Shown here: positions 9,013-16,106 of the stretch, piece after piece
Numbering within the stretch: position 1 is the stretch's first letter
How the letters are laid out: the number at the start of each line of letters is the position of its first letter
Assembly: GCA_016788635.1 (NCBI GenBank)
Contig: JAEUSU010000026.1
Coordinates: 62,001-126,000, forward strand
Source: Flavobacteriales bacterium
GTDB taxonomy: Bacteria > Bacteroidota > Bacteroidia > Flavobacteriales_F > PHOS-HE28
Direction of reading: 5' to 3'
Length of the DNA: 64,000 nt
The notes under the pieces: model-generated
What the model was told of the DNA's origin: nothing
Databases searched by the model: none
What the model saw: only the letters and a program-made list of their open reading frames with translations
Position numbers and translations under genes: made by a program

Positions 9013-10045
9013 CGAACGCATCGCTGGGCAGGTCGGTGAACCGCCTGCGCCCCCACAGATAGCGGTCCAGGGCGATGCTGCGCAGGTAGAGACCGGTGAG
9101 GTCCGGGTTGGCTTCGTGCTCCAGCAATTCCCGGCGTTGACGGATGAGCTTCGGCAGACGGCAGACGTAGTGCCAATGCGCACGGATGACCTGAACGAAG
9201 TGAGCGGCATTGCCTTCCAATAGGAATTTCCAAGCGGCCAGGCCATCCAGTACCAAGCGACGCAACAGAGCCAACGGCCAATAAGGACCGGTGATGTTGC
9301 GCGTGAGGACAATGAGGCTGTTACGGAAGTTCAAATAGGTCTTGCGGGGATCCGAATAGGCAAGGGCCCCGCCACCTACATGCAACACCACTGCCGTTGG
9401 CGTATACCCAATGCGCCAGCCCTTGCGGCGCAACCGCCAGCAGAGGTCGATCTCCTCCATGTGGGCGAAGAGCGACTCGTCAAATCCGCCAGCCTCACGC
9501 CATGCCACCATCCGGATCAGGAGACAGGCCCCCGTGGCCCAGAATACCTGCCGCGCATCATCGTATTGTCCACGGTCATCCTCGGTGAGCTCGAAAATGC
9601 GGCCGCGGCAGAAGGGGTATCCATCGTGGTCCAGAAAGCCGCCTGCTGCCCCGGCATGCTCAAATCGGCTGGGGGTTGCATGGCTCAAAACCTTGGGCTG
9701 GCAGGCGGCCATACCGGGGTCTTCATCCATGTAGGCGCTCAAAGCCGCAAGCCAGCCGGGTCGTACCTCCACATCGCTGTTCAGCAGAACGGCAAGCTCC
9801 TCATGAACGGAAGAAAGGGCCTGGTTGTAGCCGCCTGCATAGCCCTTGTTACTGGCCAACAGCTGCACTTCCACTTCTGGGAGATGCGTACGGAGCCATT
9901 CCACGGACCCATCCGTAGATGCATTGTCCGCCACCACGATGCGGGCACCCGTGCTGTGCGCGACCACCCCAGGCAGGAAGTGTTGGAGCCACGCCAGGCC
10001 GTTCCAATTGAGAATGACGACAACTATGCGGGCCCGATGCTGCAC
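8954..10045 (-). CDS. Glycosyltransferase family 2
   Basis: About 363 residues. A GT-A catalytic domain occupies the first 230: RIVVVILNWNGLAWL (beta-1), VVADNASTDGS (nucleotide binding), VLLNSDVEVRPGWL (DXD-like metal site) and HMEEIDLCWRLRRKG (the acidic pair preceding a WRxxxxG acceptor motif). Rhamnosyl and similar sugar transferases of cell-surface polysaccharides look like this. The C-terminal part has amphipathic segments that may associate with the membrane. A TTG starting an apparently longer protein lies inside the CATCTTTG promoter box, so I start at the GTG at 10045 (QHRARIVVVILNW). It is 42 nt downstream of the GWxTD gene and overlaps aroQ at its 3' end. The sugar specificity is unknown. 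Confidence 0.85.
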   Translation of the reverse strand: MQHRARIVVVILNWNGLAWLQHFLPGVVAHSTGARIVVADNASTDGSVEWLRTHLPEVEVQLLASNKGYAGGYNQALSSVHEELAVLLNSDVEVRPGWLAALSAYMDEDPGMAACQPKVLSHATPSRFEHAGAAGGFLDHDGYPFCRGRIFELTEDDRGQYDDARQVFWATGACLLIRMVAWREAGGFDESLFAHMEEIDLCWRLRRKGWRIGYTPTAVVLHVGGGALAYSDPRKTYLNFRNSLIVLTRNITGPYWPLALLRRLVLDGLAAWKFLLEGNAAHFVQVIRAHWHYVCRLPKLIRQRRELLEHEANPDLTGLYLRSIALDRYLWGRRRFTDLPSDAFVNAGASGPQPAGSHPAPDR

Positions 10046-10051
10046 AAGGGG

Positions 10052-10059
10052 CAAAGATG
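10052..10059 (-). promoter_or_regulatory. -7 promoter element of the family 2 glycosyltransferase
   Basis: CATCTTTG lies in the short gap after the GWxTD gene and ends 6 nt before the GTG chosen as start. It gives the glycosyltransferase its own, probably leaderless, promoter and argues against the longer TTG start. Confidence 0.45.
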
Positions 10060-10087
10060 GCTGCCACGCCCGACCGCCGGTCGGTGA

Positions 10088-11551
10088 TCAGCGCGGATTA
10101 TCAAAGAAGTCCTGCACGCGCTGGCCGTGGTCCATGGGCACGCTGAAGTCCTGCACATTGGGCATGGCGATGTTGCGTGCGTGCAACAGCTGGTTCCAGT
10201 TGTCGTTGCGCATTTCACCTGGCACTTCGGAGTGAAGCAGTTCATAACAACCAGCCTTGTCAGGCAGATAGAATACGAAACGCTTGTTGGTGTACCGGCC
10301 TACGCGATAGAAATGCCAGATCTGGTACGGGTAGCCGTCATGGTCATTGGGCTGGTCCATGATGGTATTGGGCATGCCGTATTTCAGGTGCACACGCCCC
10401 CGATCGGTCTCATAGCCACGCTTTATCCGGCAGCCATATATCTGGTTCACTTTTATCACCTCTGTTCGGTAGCGTTTCCACGCGCCTTCCGGGTCCAAGG
10501 CATCGCGGTTCTGCCAGAAGCTGTAGAAGAAGCGTTGCATCAACTCCAGGTCCTTGTCCTTCCCACGATCATCAATGATCTTCCGTTCCAAGTCCGTGGC
10601 AATGGGCCGCATGGACCGGATGTGGTCCACGAGCGTGTCGGCGTTCGTGTAGCGCTCCGCGAAGGTGCCCGCGACGTTGGCGGCGTTCAGGTCCGCCATG
10701 TCGAACGTGACCGGGTTGCTCCGCTGGAAGAATTGCTGCTGGCGGGCGAGAAGCTTGCCCGTGCGGTCGCGCGCCTCCACCACGAGCACGAAATTCCCGG
10801 AGGGGAGATCGCGAATGTCGAACTGGGAGAGGACAGGTACCACATCGGCGGCCTTGGGCCGGGAAACCCTGCGGAATGCCCCTTGAACAGCCCTGGTCTC
10901 AAAGCTCTCGATCTGATAACTCAGCATGAAGAGACTATCCCTGCCCACTGCCTGGTCCATGCCATAGAGCTCCGCGTAAAAGGCCAGGTCGGTGACCTCC
11001 TTGGGATAATAGGTGCTCAACGAGGGGACGAGTCCAGCGATCGTAAGGCCGCTCCCTTTCGCCTTCCCCAGGGCATCAGCGGATGGGGGCTCCACCAGGA
11101 GGATATCCGAGTACGCCGGACCAGCAAGAAGGTCTGCCACCACCAAGGGCCCAAAGAAGCGCGTGCGGGTGGTATCGGTCGCGCTCATGTCGAGCAACAG
11201 GATCTCCAGGTCATAACTACCCGGTGCCAGGGCCAGACGCTCCTGGTGGATGAAGTCACGCGGTACACTGTCCAGGAATTCCGGTCCGATGACCTCTGCT
11301 TTTCCGAAAGCAGCCACCTGGCCGTCCTTCTCCGCGATCATGGTCGCCTCCACCCGGGCTTGATGATAACCATGTGCGTTGGGTGGCGCCTTCAGCGAGC
11401 CACCCAAAATGGCCATGTTGATCAGCACATAGGTGCCCAAACCTGGAGCCACAAAGGTCTTTGCATCCATGTCGGCCGTGACCTGAGCCGGTAGAACACC
11501 GTGGCAAAGCAGCAGGGCACCTGTAAGCACCGCGAAGAGGACTGACCGCAT
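10088..11551 (-). CDS. Secreted GWxTD domain protein
   Basis: 487 residues starting MRSVLFAVLTGALLLCHG, a clear signal peptide ending near LPAQV. The C-terminal third carries a GWxTD-type motif (GYETDRGRVHLKYGMPNTI) followed by YPYQIWHFY and RFVFYLPD, which define the GWxTD domain seen in exported proteins of Bacteroidota, Acidobacteria and relatives; its function is unknown. The middle part consists of beta-rich segments. An in-frame extension upstream reads antisense through the tRNA-Ser and is spurious. A perfect TATCTTTG element ends 5 nt before the ATG. Confidence 0.85.
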   Translation of the reverse strand: MRSVLFAVLTGALLLCHGVLPAQVTADMDAKTFVAPGLGTYVLINMAILGGSLKAPPNAHGYHQARVEATMIAEKDGQVAAFGKAEVIGPEFLDSVPRDFIHQERLALAPGSYDLEILLLDMSATDTTRTRFFGPLVVADLLAGPAYSDILLVEPPSADALGKAKGSGLTIAGLVPSLSTYYPKEVTDLAFYAELYGMDQAVGRDSLFMLSYQIESFETRAVQGAFRRVSRPKAADVVPVLSQFDIRDLPSGNFVLVVEARDRTGKLLARQQQFFQRSNPVTFDMADLNAANVAGTFAERYTNADTLVDHIRSMRPIATDLERKIIDDRGKDKDLELMQRFFYSFWQNRDALDPEGAWKRYRTEVIKVNQIYGCRIKRGYETDRGRVHLKYGMPNTIMDQPNDHDGYPYQIWHFYRVGRYTNKRFVFYLPDKAGCYELLHSEVPGEMRNDNWNQLLHARNIAMPNVQDFSVPMDHGQRVQDFFDNPR

Positions 11552-11556
11552 GCGCT

Positions 11557-11564
11557 CAAAGATA
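11557..11564 (-). promoter_or_regulatory. -7 promoter element of the GWxTD gene (TATCTTTG)
   Basis: A perfect match to TAnnTTTG, 5 nt before the ATG, so the transcript would start at or near the start codon. It also supports the internal start over the longer frame. Confidence 0.6.
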
Positions 11565-11628
11565 CCATACGGTGCAGGGCATGACCTACCGTTGCCTGCC
11601 ACCCATGGCCCGGTCATGAGCGCGCTGC

Positions 11629-11636
11629 TACCTTCG
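11629..11636 (+). promoter_or_regulatory. -7 promoter element of tRNA-Ser (TACCTTCG)
   Basis: TACCTTCG matches TAnnTTTG with one change and lies 39 nt before the mature 5' end of the tRNA. Confidence 0.4.
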
Positions 11637-11675
11637 CAGGCCTTACCGCCCATTTTTCGGCCGGGTCGGTAGGAA

Positions 11676-11762
11676 GGAGAGGTGGCAGAGCGGTCGAATG
11701 CGGCGGTCTTGAAAACCGTTGTGCCCGCAAGGGTACCGGGGGTTCGAATCCCTCCCTCTCCG
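11676..11762 (+). tRNA. tRNA-Ser(TGA)
   Basis: An 87-nt class II tRNA. The acceptor stem GGAGAGG pairs with CCTCTCC followed by discriminator G. The anticodon loop contains TGA (reads UCA and related serine codons), and the long variable arm TGTGCCCGCAAGGGTACC is typical of serine tRNAs. The T-arm GGGGGTTCGAATCCCTC is intact. The 3' CCA is not encoded. A GIY-YIG cassette starts right after it. Confidence 0.97.
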
Positions 11763-11771
11763 CCTTCGCAT

Positions 11772-11994
11772 GCCGAAGCCACGGCTGCAAGCCGGGGCGA
11801 AGGCGAGCTTCGAACCCCCAATGTGCCCAGCTGCACCGCCTGCGTCGGCGAGCTTCGGCGGACAAGGTCCGCCAGACTCTTGGGTCGTGTATGTGTTGAT
11901 GTGCCGGGACGATGACCTGTACACCGGCTGCACGGGCGACCTTACCGAGCGCTTGGGGAGGCATGAGCGGGGGGAAGTGCCAGCCACGGCCAGC
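11772..11994 (+). repeat. Copy 1 of a duplicated GIY-YIG cassette segment
   Basis: This segment aligns with 12179-12401 at a constant offset of 407 nt with no net insertion or deletion. It includes an identical 18-nt run (GGCGAGCTTCGAACCCCC) and a near-identical stretch coding for the GIY-YIG N-terminus (GACGATGAC, then ACACCGGCTG). Within copy 1, GGCGGAC and GTCCGCC (11857-11873) form a perfect 7-bp hairpin with a 3-nt loop, just before the GIY-YIG coding sequence. Confidence 0.75.
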
Positions 11995-12153
11995 CGCCTT
12001 CCCTTGCGTTTGGTGTGGCACTGCGTGTTCCCGGACAAGTATGTGACCTTTCGTTTTGAGCGCTACTTGAAACAAGGCTCTGGCCGCGCTTTCCTTTGGA
12101 AGCACATCCTGGAACGCAGGAAGGGGAAGTATGAAGCGTTGTCAGGAACTTGA
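11887..12153 (+). CDS. GIY-YIG nuclease-domain protein
   Basis: About 88 residues, a typical stand-alone UvrC-like GIY-YIG domain. The first motif appears as YVLMCRDDDLYTGCTGDL (YVL and YTG in place of GIY and YIG), the catalytic arginine region as LTERLGRHERGEVP, and the metal-binding glutamate as TFRFERYLKQGSGRAF. There is no ATG at the expected place; the GTG at 11887 is the best start and a GTG at 11893 is an alternative. Small GIY-YIG proteins of this type are common in Bacteroidota and often lie near tRNA genes, but their role is not known. A decayed second copy follows directly. It could be part of a small mobile cassette (inference). Confidence 0.75.
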   Translation: MYVLMCRDDDLYTGCTGDLTERLGRHERGEVPATASRLPLRLVWHCVFPDKYVTFRFERYLKQGSGRAFLWKHILERRKGKYEALSGT

Positions 12154-12178
12154 TCCGCGACGGTCTGGATATTTGCTC

Positions 12179-12401
12179 GCCGAAGCCCCAGCCCCAAAGC
12201 CGGGGCGACGGCGAGCTTCGAACCCCCGAGGTGCCCTGCCGCATCACCAGCGTCGACGAGTTACGGGGGAAAGACCCGTGTGAGACGTCGAAATTTTGTG
12301 TGTTAAGGTGCCAGGACGATGACATGAACACCGGCTGTGCTTGTGACCCGGCTGAGCGCTTGGCTGGCAATGGACAAGGGGAGGTGTCAATTGCGGCCTG
12401 A
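12179..12401 (+). pseudogene. Decayed partial copy of the GIY-YIG cassette
   Basis: A diverged duplicate of 11772-11994. The frame translates as FCVLRCQDDDMNTGCACD and continues to a stop, so it corresponds only to about the first 35 residues of the intact protein. The YTG tyrosine has become Asn and the C-terminal part with the catalytic glutamate is absent. The flanking hairpin seen in copy 1 is changed, but an ACGGG/CCCGT pairing is still possible. It cannot encode a functional nuclease. Confidence 0.7.
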
Positions 12402-12496
12402 TGTGAGGTGGTCGAAATGAAAGGCTCGGGTCGAAGGGTATGGGACGATCATTAATGATTTGAGAATGGGTGATTTATAACTTAACATAATATAAA
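12402..12496. other. AT-rich intergenic stretch with palindrome
   Basis: No gene is seen. The stretch is clearly AT-richer than its surroundings (for example the run from TTATAACTTAAC). It includes the perfect 12-bp palindrome ATCATTAATGAT at 12448-12459. It lies just past the 3' end of the epimerase gene and may include its termination region, but I see no convincing hairpin with a T-tract. Confidence 0.5.
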
Positions 12497-13555
12497 TTAT
12501 GCGCCGATAGGGTTAAATTCCAATGACGAGACCAGGTCAACTCCGTGCCCAAGACCAACAGGCATTTCCAGGTGCCGGCCAGACCACTCCAACCCTTTGC
12601 ACGGATCATTGGACAAGAGCCAAGGCCCGTCGACATCCACCACATCAGCAAGCCCGCCCAAATGTGCCATTGCTGTGCACCCCAATGAACTCTCGCTCAT
12701 GCTTCCCAGCATCACGTTCATACCGAACGCCCGGGCTCTTTCGGCCATCCGCACTGCACGGTCCAAGCCACCGCATTTCAGTAACTTGATATTCACTCCC
12801 GTGAAGTACTGTCGTCCGCGTTCCAGGTCATCCATACCCTGAATGCTCTCATCTCCATAAACGGGTATATCCGTGGCGTTCGCCAATTGCGCATGCAGGG
12901 CATTCCGGTCCTTGCTGAACGGCTGTTCTATGCCCACCAGGCGGTCGCCAGCGATATCAATTAATCGATACATCATGTCGATGTCCTTAATCCCCTGATT
13001 ACCATCTATGAACAATGGGCGGTCATCCAGTCGCATCAGGGTCGGCAAAAGAGCCTCGTCCGTTTCTGTTCCGAGCTTCACTTTCAATATCGGGAAGCGT
13101 GGCATTTCTGCTAGTCGCTGAGGCAATTCCGGCAAGGTGCAATGCCCCAGGGTGATCATCGGTTGGCGCAGGTCAGGCTGAGGTGCTTTCAACCACTTCC
13201 AAGTGGGGCTTTTGGTTCGCCTGGAAAGGAGGTCACTCAATGCCATGAACAGCACGTTCCGACAGGGAGGTGTAAGGGGTTGATCATCCAACAGATCGAC
13301 GAGCATTTCGGCGTTCACCGTACCATGGACCTGATGAAGCCTAGGCGCCCATCGGCACACCTCCCGTTCCACTTCGGACGCTGTCCAAGGCAGGTAAGGC
13401 GGAAAGGTGACCTCCCCGAGCCCTACATGATCATCCAACGTTACGCGCAGGAAGAGTGCATCGGTACCATCCCGGACACCATGTGCAATGCCGAATGGCC
13501 GTTTGAATTTCAGCCGGTAGTGGGCCAGCTCCATACGCAGGCGTCCCGCGCTCAT
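12497..13555 (-). CDS. Dipeptide epimerase (enolase superfamily, MLE subgroup)
   Basis: 352 residues. Enolase-superfamily members of the muconate-lactonizing subgroup interconvert L,L and L,D dipeptides such as Ala-Glu from murein. Visible features are the N-terminal capping domain; the KxK catalytic lysines (FPILKVKLG, Lys158/Lys160); metal ligands Asp184 (FIDGNQG), Glu210 (GIEQPF) and Asp235 (YGDES); the second-face lysine in VNIKLLKCGG (about Lys257); and the DVDGPWLL segment that binds the dipeptide amino group in L-Ala-D/L-Glu epimerases. The gene lies about 25 nt after the SRPBCC/GyrI gene on the same strand and is probably co-transcribed. The exact dipeptide specificity cannot be read from the sequence. 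Confidence 0.88.
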   Translation of the reverse strand: MSAGRLRMELAHYRLKFKRPFGIAHGVRDGTDALFLRVTLDDHVGLGEVTFPPYLPWTASEVEREVCRWAPRLHQVHGTVNAEMLVDLLDDQPLTPPCRNVLFMALSDLLSRRTKSPTWKWLKAPQPDLRQPMITLGHCTLPELPQRLAEMPRFPILKVKLGTETDEALLPTLMRLDDRPLFIDGNQGIKDIDMMYRLIDIAGDRLVGIEQPFSKDRNALHAQLANATDIPVYGDESIQGMDDLERGRQYFTGVNIKLLKCGGLDRAVRMAERARAFGMNVMLGSMSESSLGCTAMAHLGGLADVVDVDGPWLLSNDPCKGLEWSGRHLEMPVGLGHGVDLVSSLEFNPIGA

Positions 13556-13580
13556 CCGGTCACAATTTGCCGTGCGTGGC

Positions 13581-14618
13581 TCACTTCACCATGTAGAGCA
13601 CGTTCGTAAGCCACTTGGAAGTGTCCGGCTCGGCCATGGGGTCGGTCACATACTCTTCGAACACATTGCCGTAGTGGGTCAGCCCATTGGCCTTGATCAT
13701 GGCATCCATGGCCTCGTGTGCGGCACCAATGCCCTCGTAGGCTCCCCAATATGGGATGACCAGCACCTTGCAGGCCGGCACCGTGTATACATCCAAGCCG
13801 GGCACCTTGATGTCCCCCGCCATCTCCACTGGAACTCCGGCCAGCAGGTCGGCTTGCTTCTTGACATCGTCCCACATGAAATAAACCGCGGTGGGTGGCC
13901 CGGTCGTTCTGATCCCGGACTTGCCAGCTCCCTCGAAGGATGCGGGAAGCCACTTGCCGAAGAAGCTCTTCAGGTCGGTCCATTTAACCACCGACCGTTT
14001 GCCGAGGTAGGTCATGGACGGGCGTTCTACCGTTTCGATCACATACCCGCCGAAAGTCTTGCGCTTCAGCTCTTCCTGGACAGCCAGGTGTTGGCCTTCT
14101 GTCAGGGTCTTCAGGTTGGCCAGCCCTTTCTCGAACATGGGCCCCACCATCTGGTCCGGGTCCATAAAGACACTGAAAATGCGCCCCGCCCATCCGTTCT
14201 CGCCTTCCATGCCCCATGTGACCCGGCAACTGTCGCCCATGCTCTCCACCTCGAAAATGCCGGTATACTCGGAGCGCCAGGGCTCTTCGAATATGAGCCT
14301 GGTACGCATGGACTTATCCTCTTCAATGGCGATGACCTCCTGGCTGCCTGCGCCCGAGGCTCCTTTCCAACGGGAGATCGATCCGACCTGGCCTTCAGGG
14401 CCCTCGAAGGAGTTGGTCATCCCCGGGTCCTCCTCCCGCCATGGCCCCCATTCATCCATGCGTTGCAAGGAGCGGATATTGGCGAAGGCAGCAGCAGCAG
14501 GGGCATGGATCGTCACACTCCGACCGGCCTTGAACGCAGATGAGCCCATGGCTCCCAAAATGGCCAGGAGAACTACCAGTGACAGCAGGACAATGAGAAT
14601 GGTCTTCAGCGTACGCAT
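13581..14618 (-). CDS. SRPBCC + GyrI-like ligand-binding protein, membrane anchored
   Basis: 345 residues. One N-terminal hydrophobic helix (ILIVLLSLVVLLAILGAMG) precedes a SRPBCC-type helix-grip domain (SVTIHAPAAAAFANIRSLQ, then MDEWGPWREEDPG, about residues 30-180). A GyrI/effector-binding-like domain follows (VIPYWGAYEGIGAAHEAMDA, about residues 200-345). Proteins with this order are common in Bacteroidota and are thought to bind hydrophobic or drug-like small molecules; no catalytic function is evident. The start at 14618 is chosen because it gives the membrane anchor directly. It precedes the dipeptide epimerase gene and diverges from the lipoprotein gene. Confidence 0.8.
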   Translation of the reverse strand: MRTLKTILIVLLSLVVLLAILGAMGSSAFKAGRSVTIHAPAAAAFANIRSLQRMDEWGPWREEDPGMTNSFEGPEGQVGSISRWKGASGAGSQEVIAIEEDKSMRTRLIFEEPWRSEYTGIFEVESMGDSCRVTWGMEGENGWAGRIFSVFMDPDQMVGPMFEKGLANLKTLTEGQHLAVQEELKRKTFGGYVIETVERPSMTYLGKRSVVKWTDLKSFFGKWLPASFEGAGKSGIRTTGPPTAVYFMWDDVKKQADLLAGVPVEMAGDIKVPGLDVYTVPACKVLVIPYWGAYEGIGAAHEAMDAMIKANGLTHYGNVFEEYVTDPMAEPDTSKWLTNVLYMVK

Positions 14619-14712
14619 GATACCCGGTGATTTTGCCGAAAGTTGCACGATCCCATTGAGCGCGACCGCTGGCATGATCTTTTCTTTGTCGCGCCCACTT
14701 ACCTTGACCACC

Positions 14713-15288
14713 ATGACAATCAGCCGCATCCTGTCGTTCGCCCTGGTCCTCACTGCCCTGGCCGGGGTCGTATCCCTTCCCGCCTGCAAGTCGAAGAGCC
14801 CGGCGGGTGTGAAAGTGAAGCAACCCTTCTCCGGATCGAAGTATGAGAGCAATAACAGGTTCTTCAGGGGCACAGGCATGGGCACCAGCGTGAAGCAGAA
14901 CATCGCCCGGAGCAAGGCCGACCTGGAGGCCAAGCAGCAGCTCGCCTCACAGGTGAACACCAACATCAAGACCGTTACCGACCAATACCTAGGGCAGACG
15001 GAGAACGACCGGGCGGCGGATGTGGCCGAGAAGTTCCAAAGCCTGGTGCGCGAGGTGATGAACACCGAGATGGCCGACCTGCGGAAGATCGGTGAGGAGA
15101 CCTATTTCAACGATGGCACCAAGGAATACACGGTGTATGTGGCTTACGAGATCAAGAAGAACGCCATGTTCCGGTTCATGAAGAAGCAGGCCAAGGTGAG
15201 CGACAAGATCGACGACCTCACCCGGCAGCGTATTGAAGAGATCCTGGACGAGGAGATCCGCAAGGCGGATGCCGCCGATCACGATTGA
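14713..15288 (+). CDS. LPP20-like lipoprotein
   Basis: 191 residues. The signal sequence (ILSFALVLTALAGVVSLPAC) ends in a lipobox-like LPAC with Cys at about residue 25, so it is probably lipidated. The body resembles the LPP20 lipoprotein fold: GTGMGTSVKQNIARSKADL followed by repeated charged helices and an EYTVYVAYEIKK strand. Its function is unknown. A TTTCTTTG sequence at 14681-14688, 24 nt before the ATG, is a weak candidate -7 element. A strong terminator follows the stop codon. Confidence 0.75.
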   Translation: MTISRILSFALVLTALAGVVSLPACKSKSPAGVKVKQPFSGSKYESNNRFFRGTGMGTSVKQNIARSKADLEAKQQLASQVNTNIKTVTDQYLGQTENDRAADVAEKFQSLVREVMNTEMADLRKIGEETYFNDGTKEYTVYVAYEIKKNAMFRFMKKQAKVSDKIDDLTRQRIEEILDEEIRKADAADHD

Positions 15289-15300
15289 GGTACCCGACTT

Positions 15301-15342
15301 GACAACGGCCGGACGCACACGCGCTCCGGCCGCTGTCGTTTT
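15301..15342 (+). terminator. Rho-independent terminator after the lipoprotein gene
   Basis: GACA-A-CGGCCGGA pairs with TCCGGCCG-C-TGTC, a 12-bp stem with one A/C mismatch and an 11-nt loop, followed by GTTTT. It lies 12 nt after the stop codon. Confidence 0.85.
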
Positions 15343-15401
15343 GGCGCACCATTTCCCCTGGCGGGTTGTTTGCACAGCGGCGCATCTGAAAACCCATTGA
15401 A

Positions 15402-16094
15402 ATGACCGGAGCCTACCTGATCGGCATCGTGGTGATGCTGGTAAGCATGCTGGTGAGCCAGCAGCTGAAGAGCCGTTTCCAGAAGTACAGCCAGACCCCC
15501 CTGGCCAACGGCATGAGCGGACGCGAGGTGGCCGAGCACATGCTGCGCGACCATGGCATACACAACGTGCAGGTGAAAAGCGTGGACGGGGAACTGACCG
15601 ACCACTACAACCCTGTGAACCGCACGGTAAACCTGAGCAGGGCGGTATATGAAGGACGAAACGCGGCCGCTGCCGCAGTGGCATCCCACGAATGCGGCCA
15701 TGCCGTGCAACATGCCACGGCTTATTCCTGGCTCACCATGCGCAGCAAGCTGGTACCGGTGGTGAGCGTGGCCTCGCGTTTCATGCAATGGGTGATCCTG
15801 GGCGGTATCCTGCTGCTTTCCGCCGCATCACCGCTTGGCGAACCAGTACTGTTGGTGGGCATCGTACTTTTTGGCGCCACCACGGTATTTGCGTTCATCA
15901 CCCTTCCGGTGGAATATGATGCGAGCAACCGGGCACTGGCTTGGATAAGGCAGCGCGGCGTGGTGACCCAGGCTGAATACGCCTTGAGCGCTGACGCCTT
16001 GAAATGGGCCGCACGCACCTATGTGGTGGCCGCCATTGGCAGCCTTGCCACCTTGCTCTACTACGTCTCCCTCTTCCTGGGCAGGCGCCGTTGA
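15402..16094 (+). CDS. YugP-family membrane zinc metallopeptidase
   Basis: 230 residues. The protein starts with a membrane helix (YLIGIVVMLVSMLVSQQ). The zinc-binding HExxH variant SHECGHAVQHA follows at about residue 90, then three more hydrophobic helices (for example VILGGILLLSAASPLGEP and ATTVFAFITLP). This is the domain order of the YugP/DUF2268-like zinc peptidase family widespread in Bacteroidota and Firmicutes, whose substrates are not known. The third-ligand region VEYDASNRAL is present. The gene stands alone, convergent with the HerA-like ATPase gene. Confidence 0.88.
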   Translation: MTGAYLIGIVVMLVSMLVSQQLKSRFQKYSQTPLANGMSGREVAEHMLRDHGIHNVQVKSVDGELTDHYNPVNRTVNLSRAVYEGRNAAAAAVASHECGHAVQHATAYSWLTMRSKLVPVVSVASRFMQWVILGGILLLSAASPLGEPVLLVGIVLFGATTVFAFITLPVEYDASNRALAWIRQRGVVTQAEYALSADALKWAARTYVVAAIGSLATLLYYVSLFLGRRR

Positions 16095-16106
16095 GCATCC
16101 CCAACG

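Noticed and set aside
11552-11836. In-frame N-terminal extension of the GWxTD gene with the phrase GEGGIRTPGTLAGTTVFK
   Set aside because: It is the antisense reading of tRNA-Ser and crosses the TATCTTTG promoter; the internal ATG has a clean signal peptide.
12448-12459. AT-rich palindrome ATCATTAATGAT as attachment site or origin
   Set aside because: There is no duplicate copy, integrase or replication gene next to it; a single 12-bp palindrome in AT-rich DNA is weak.
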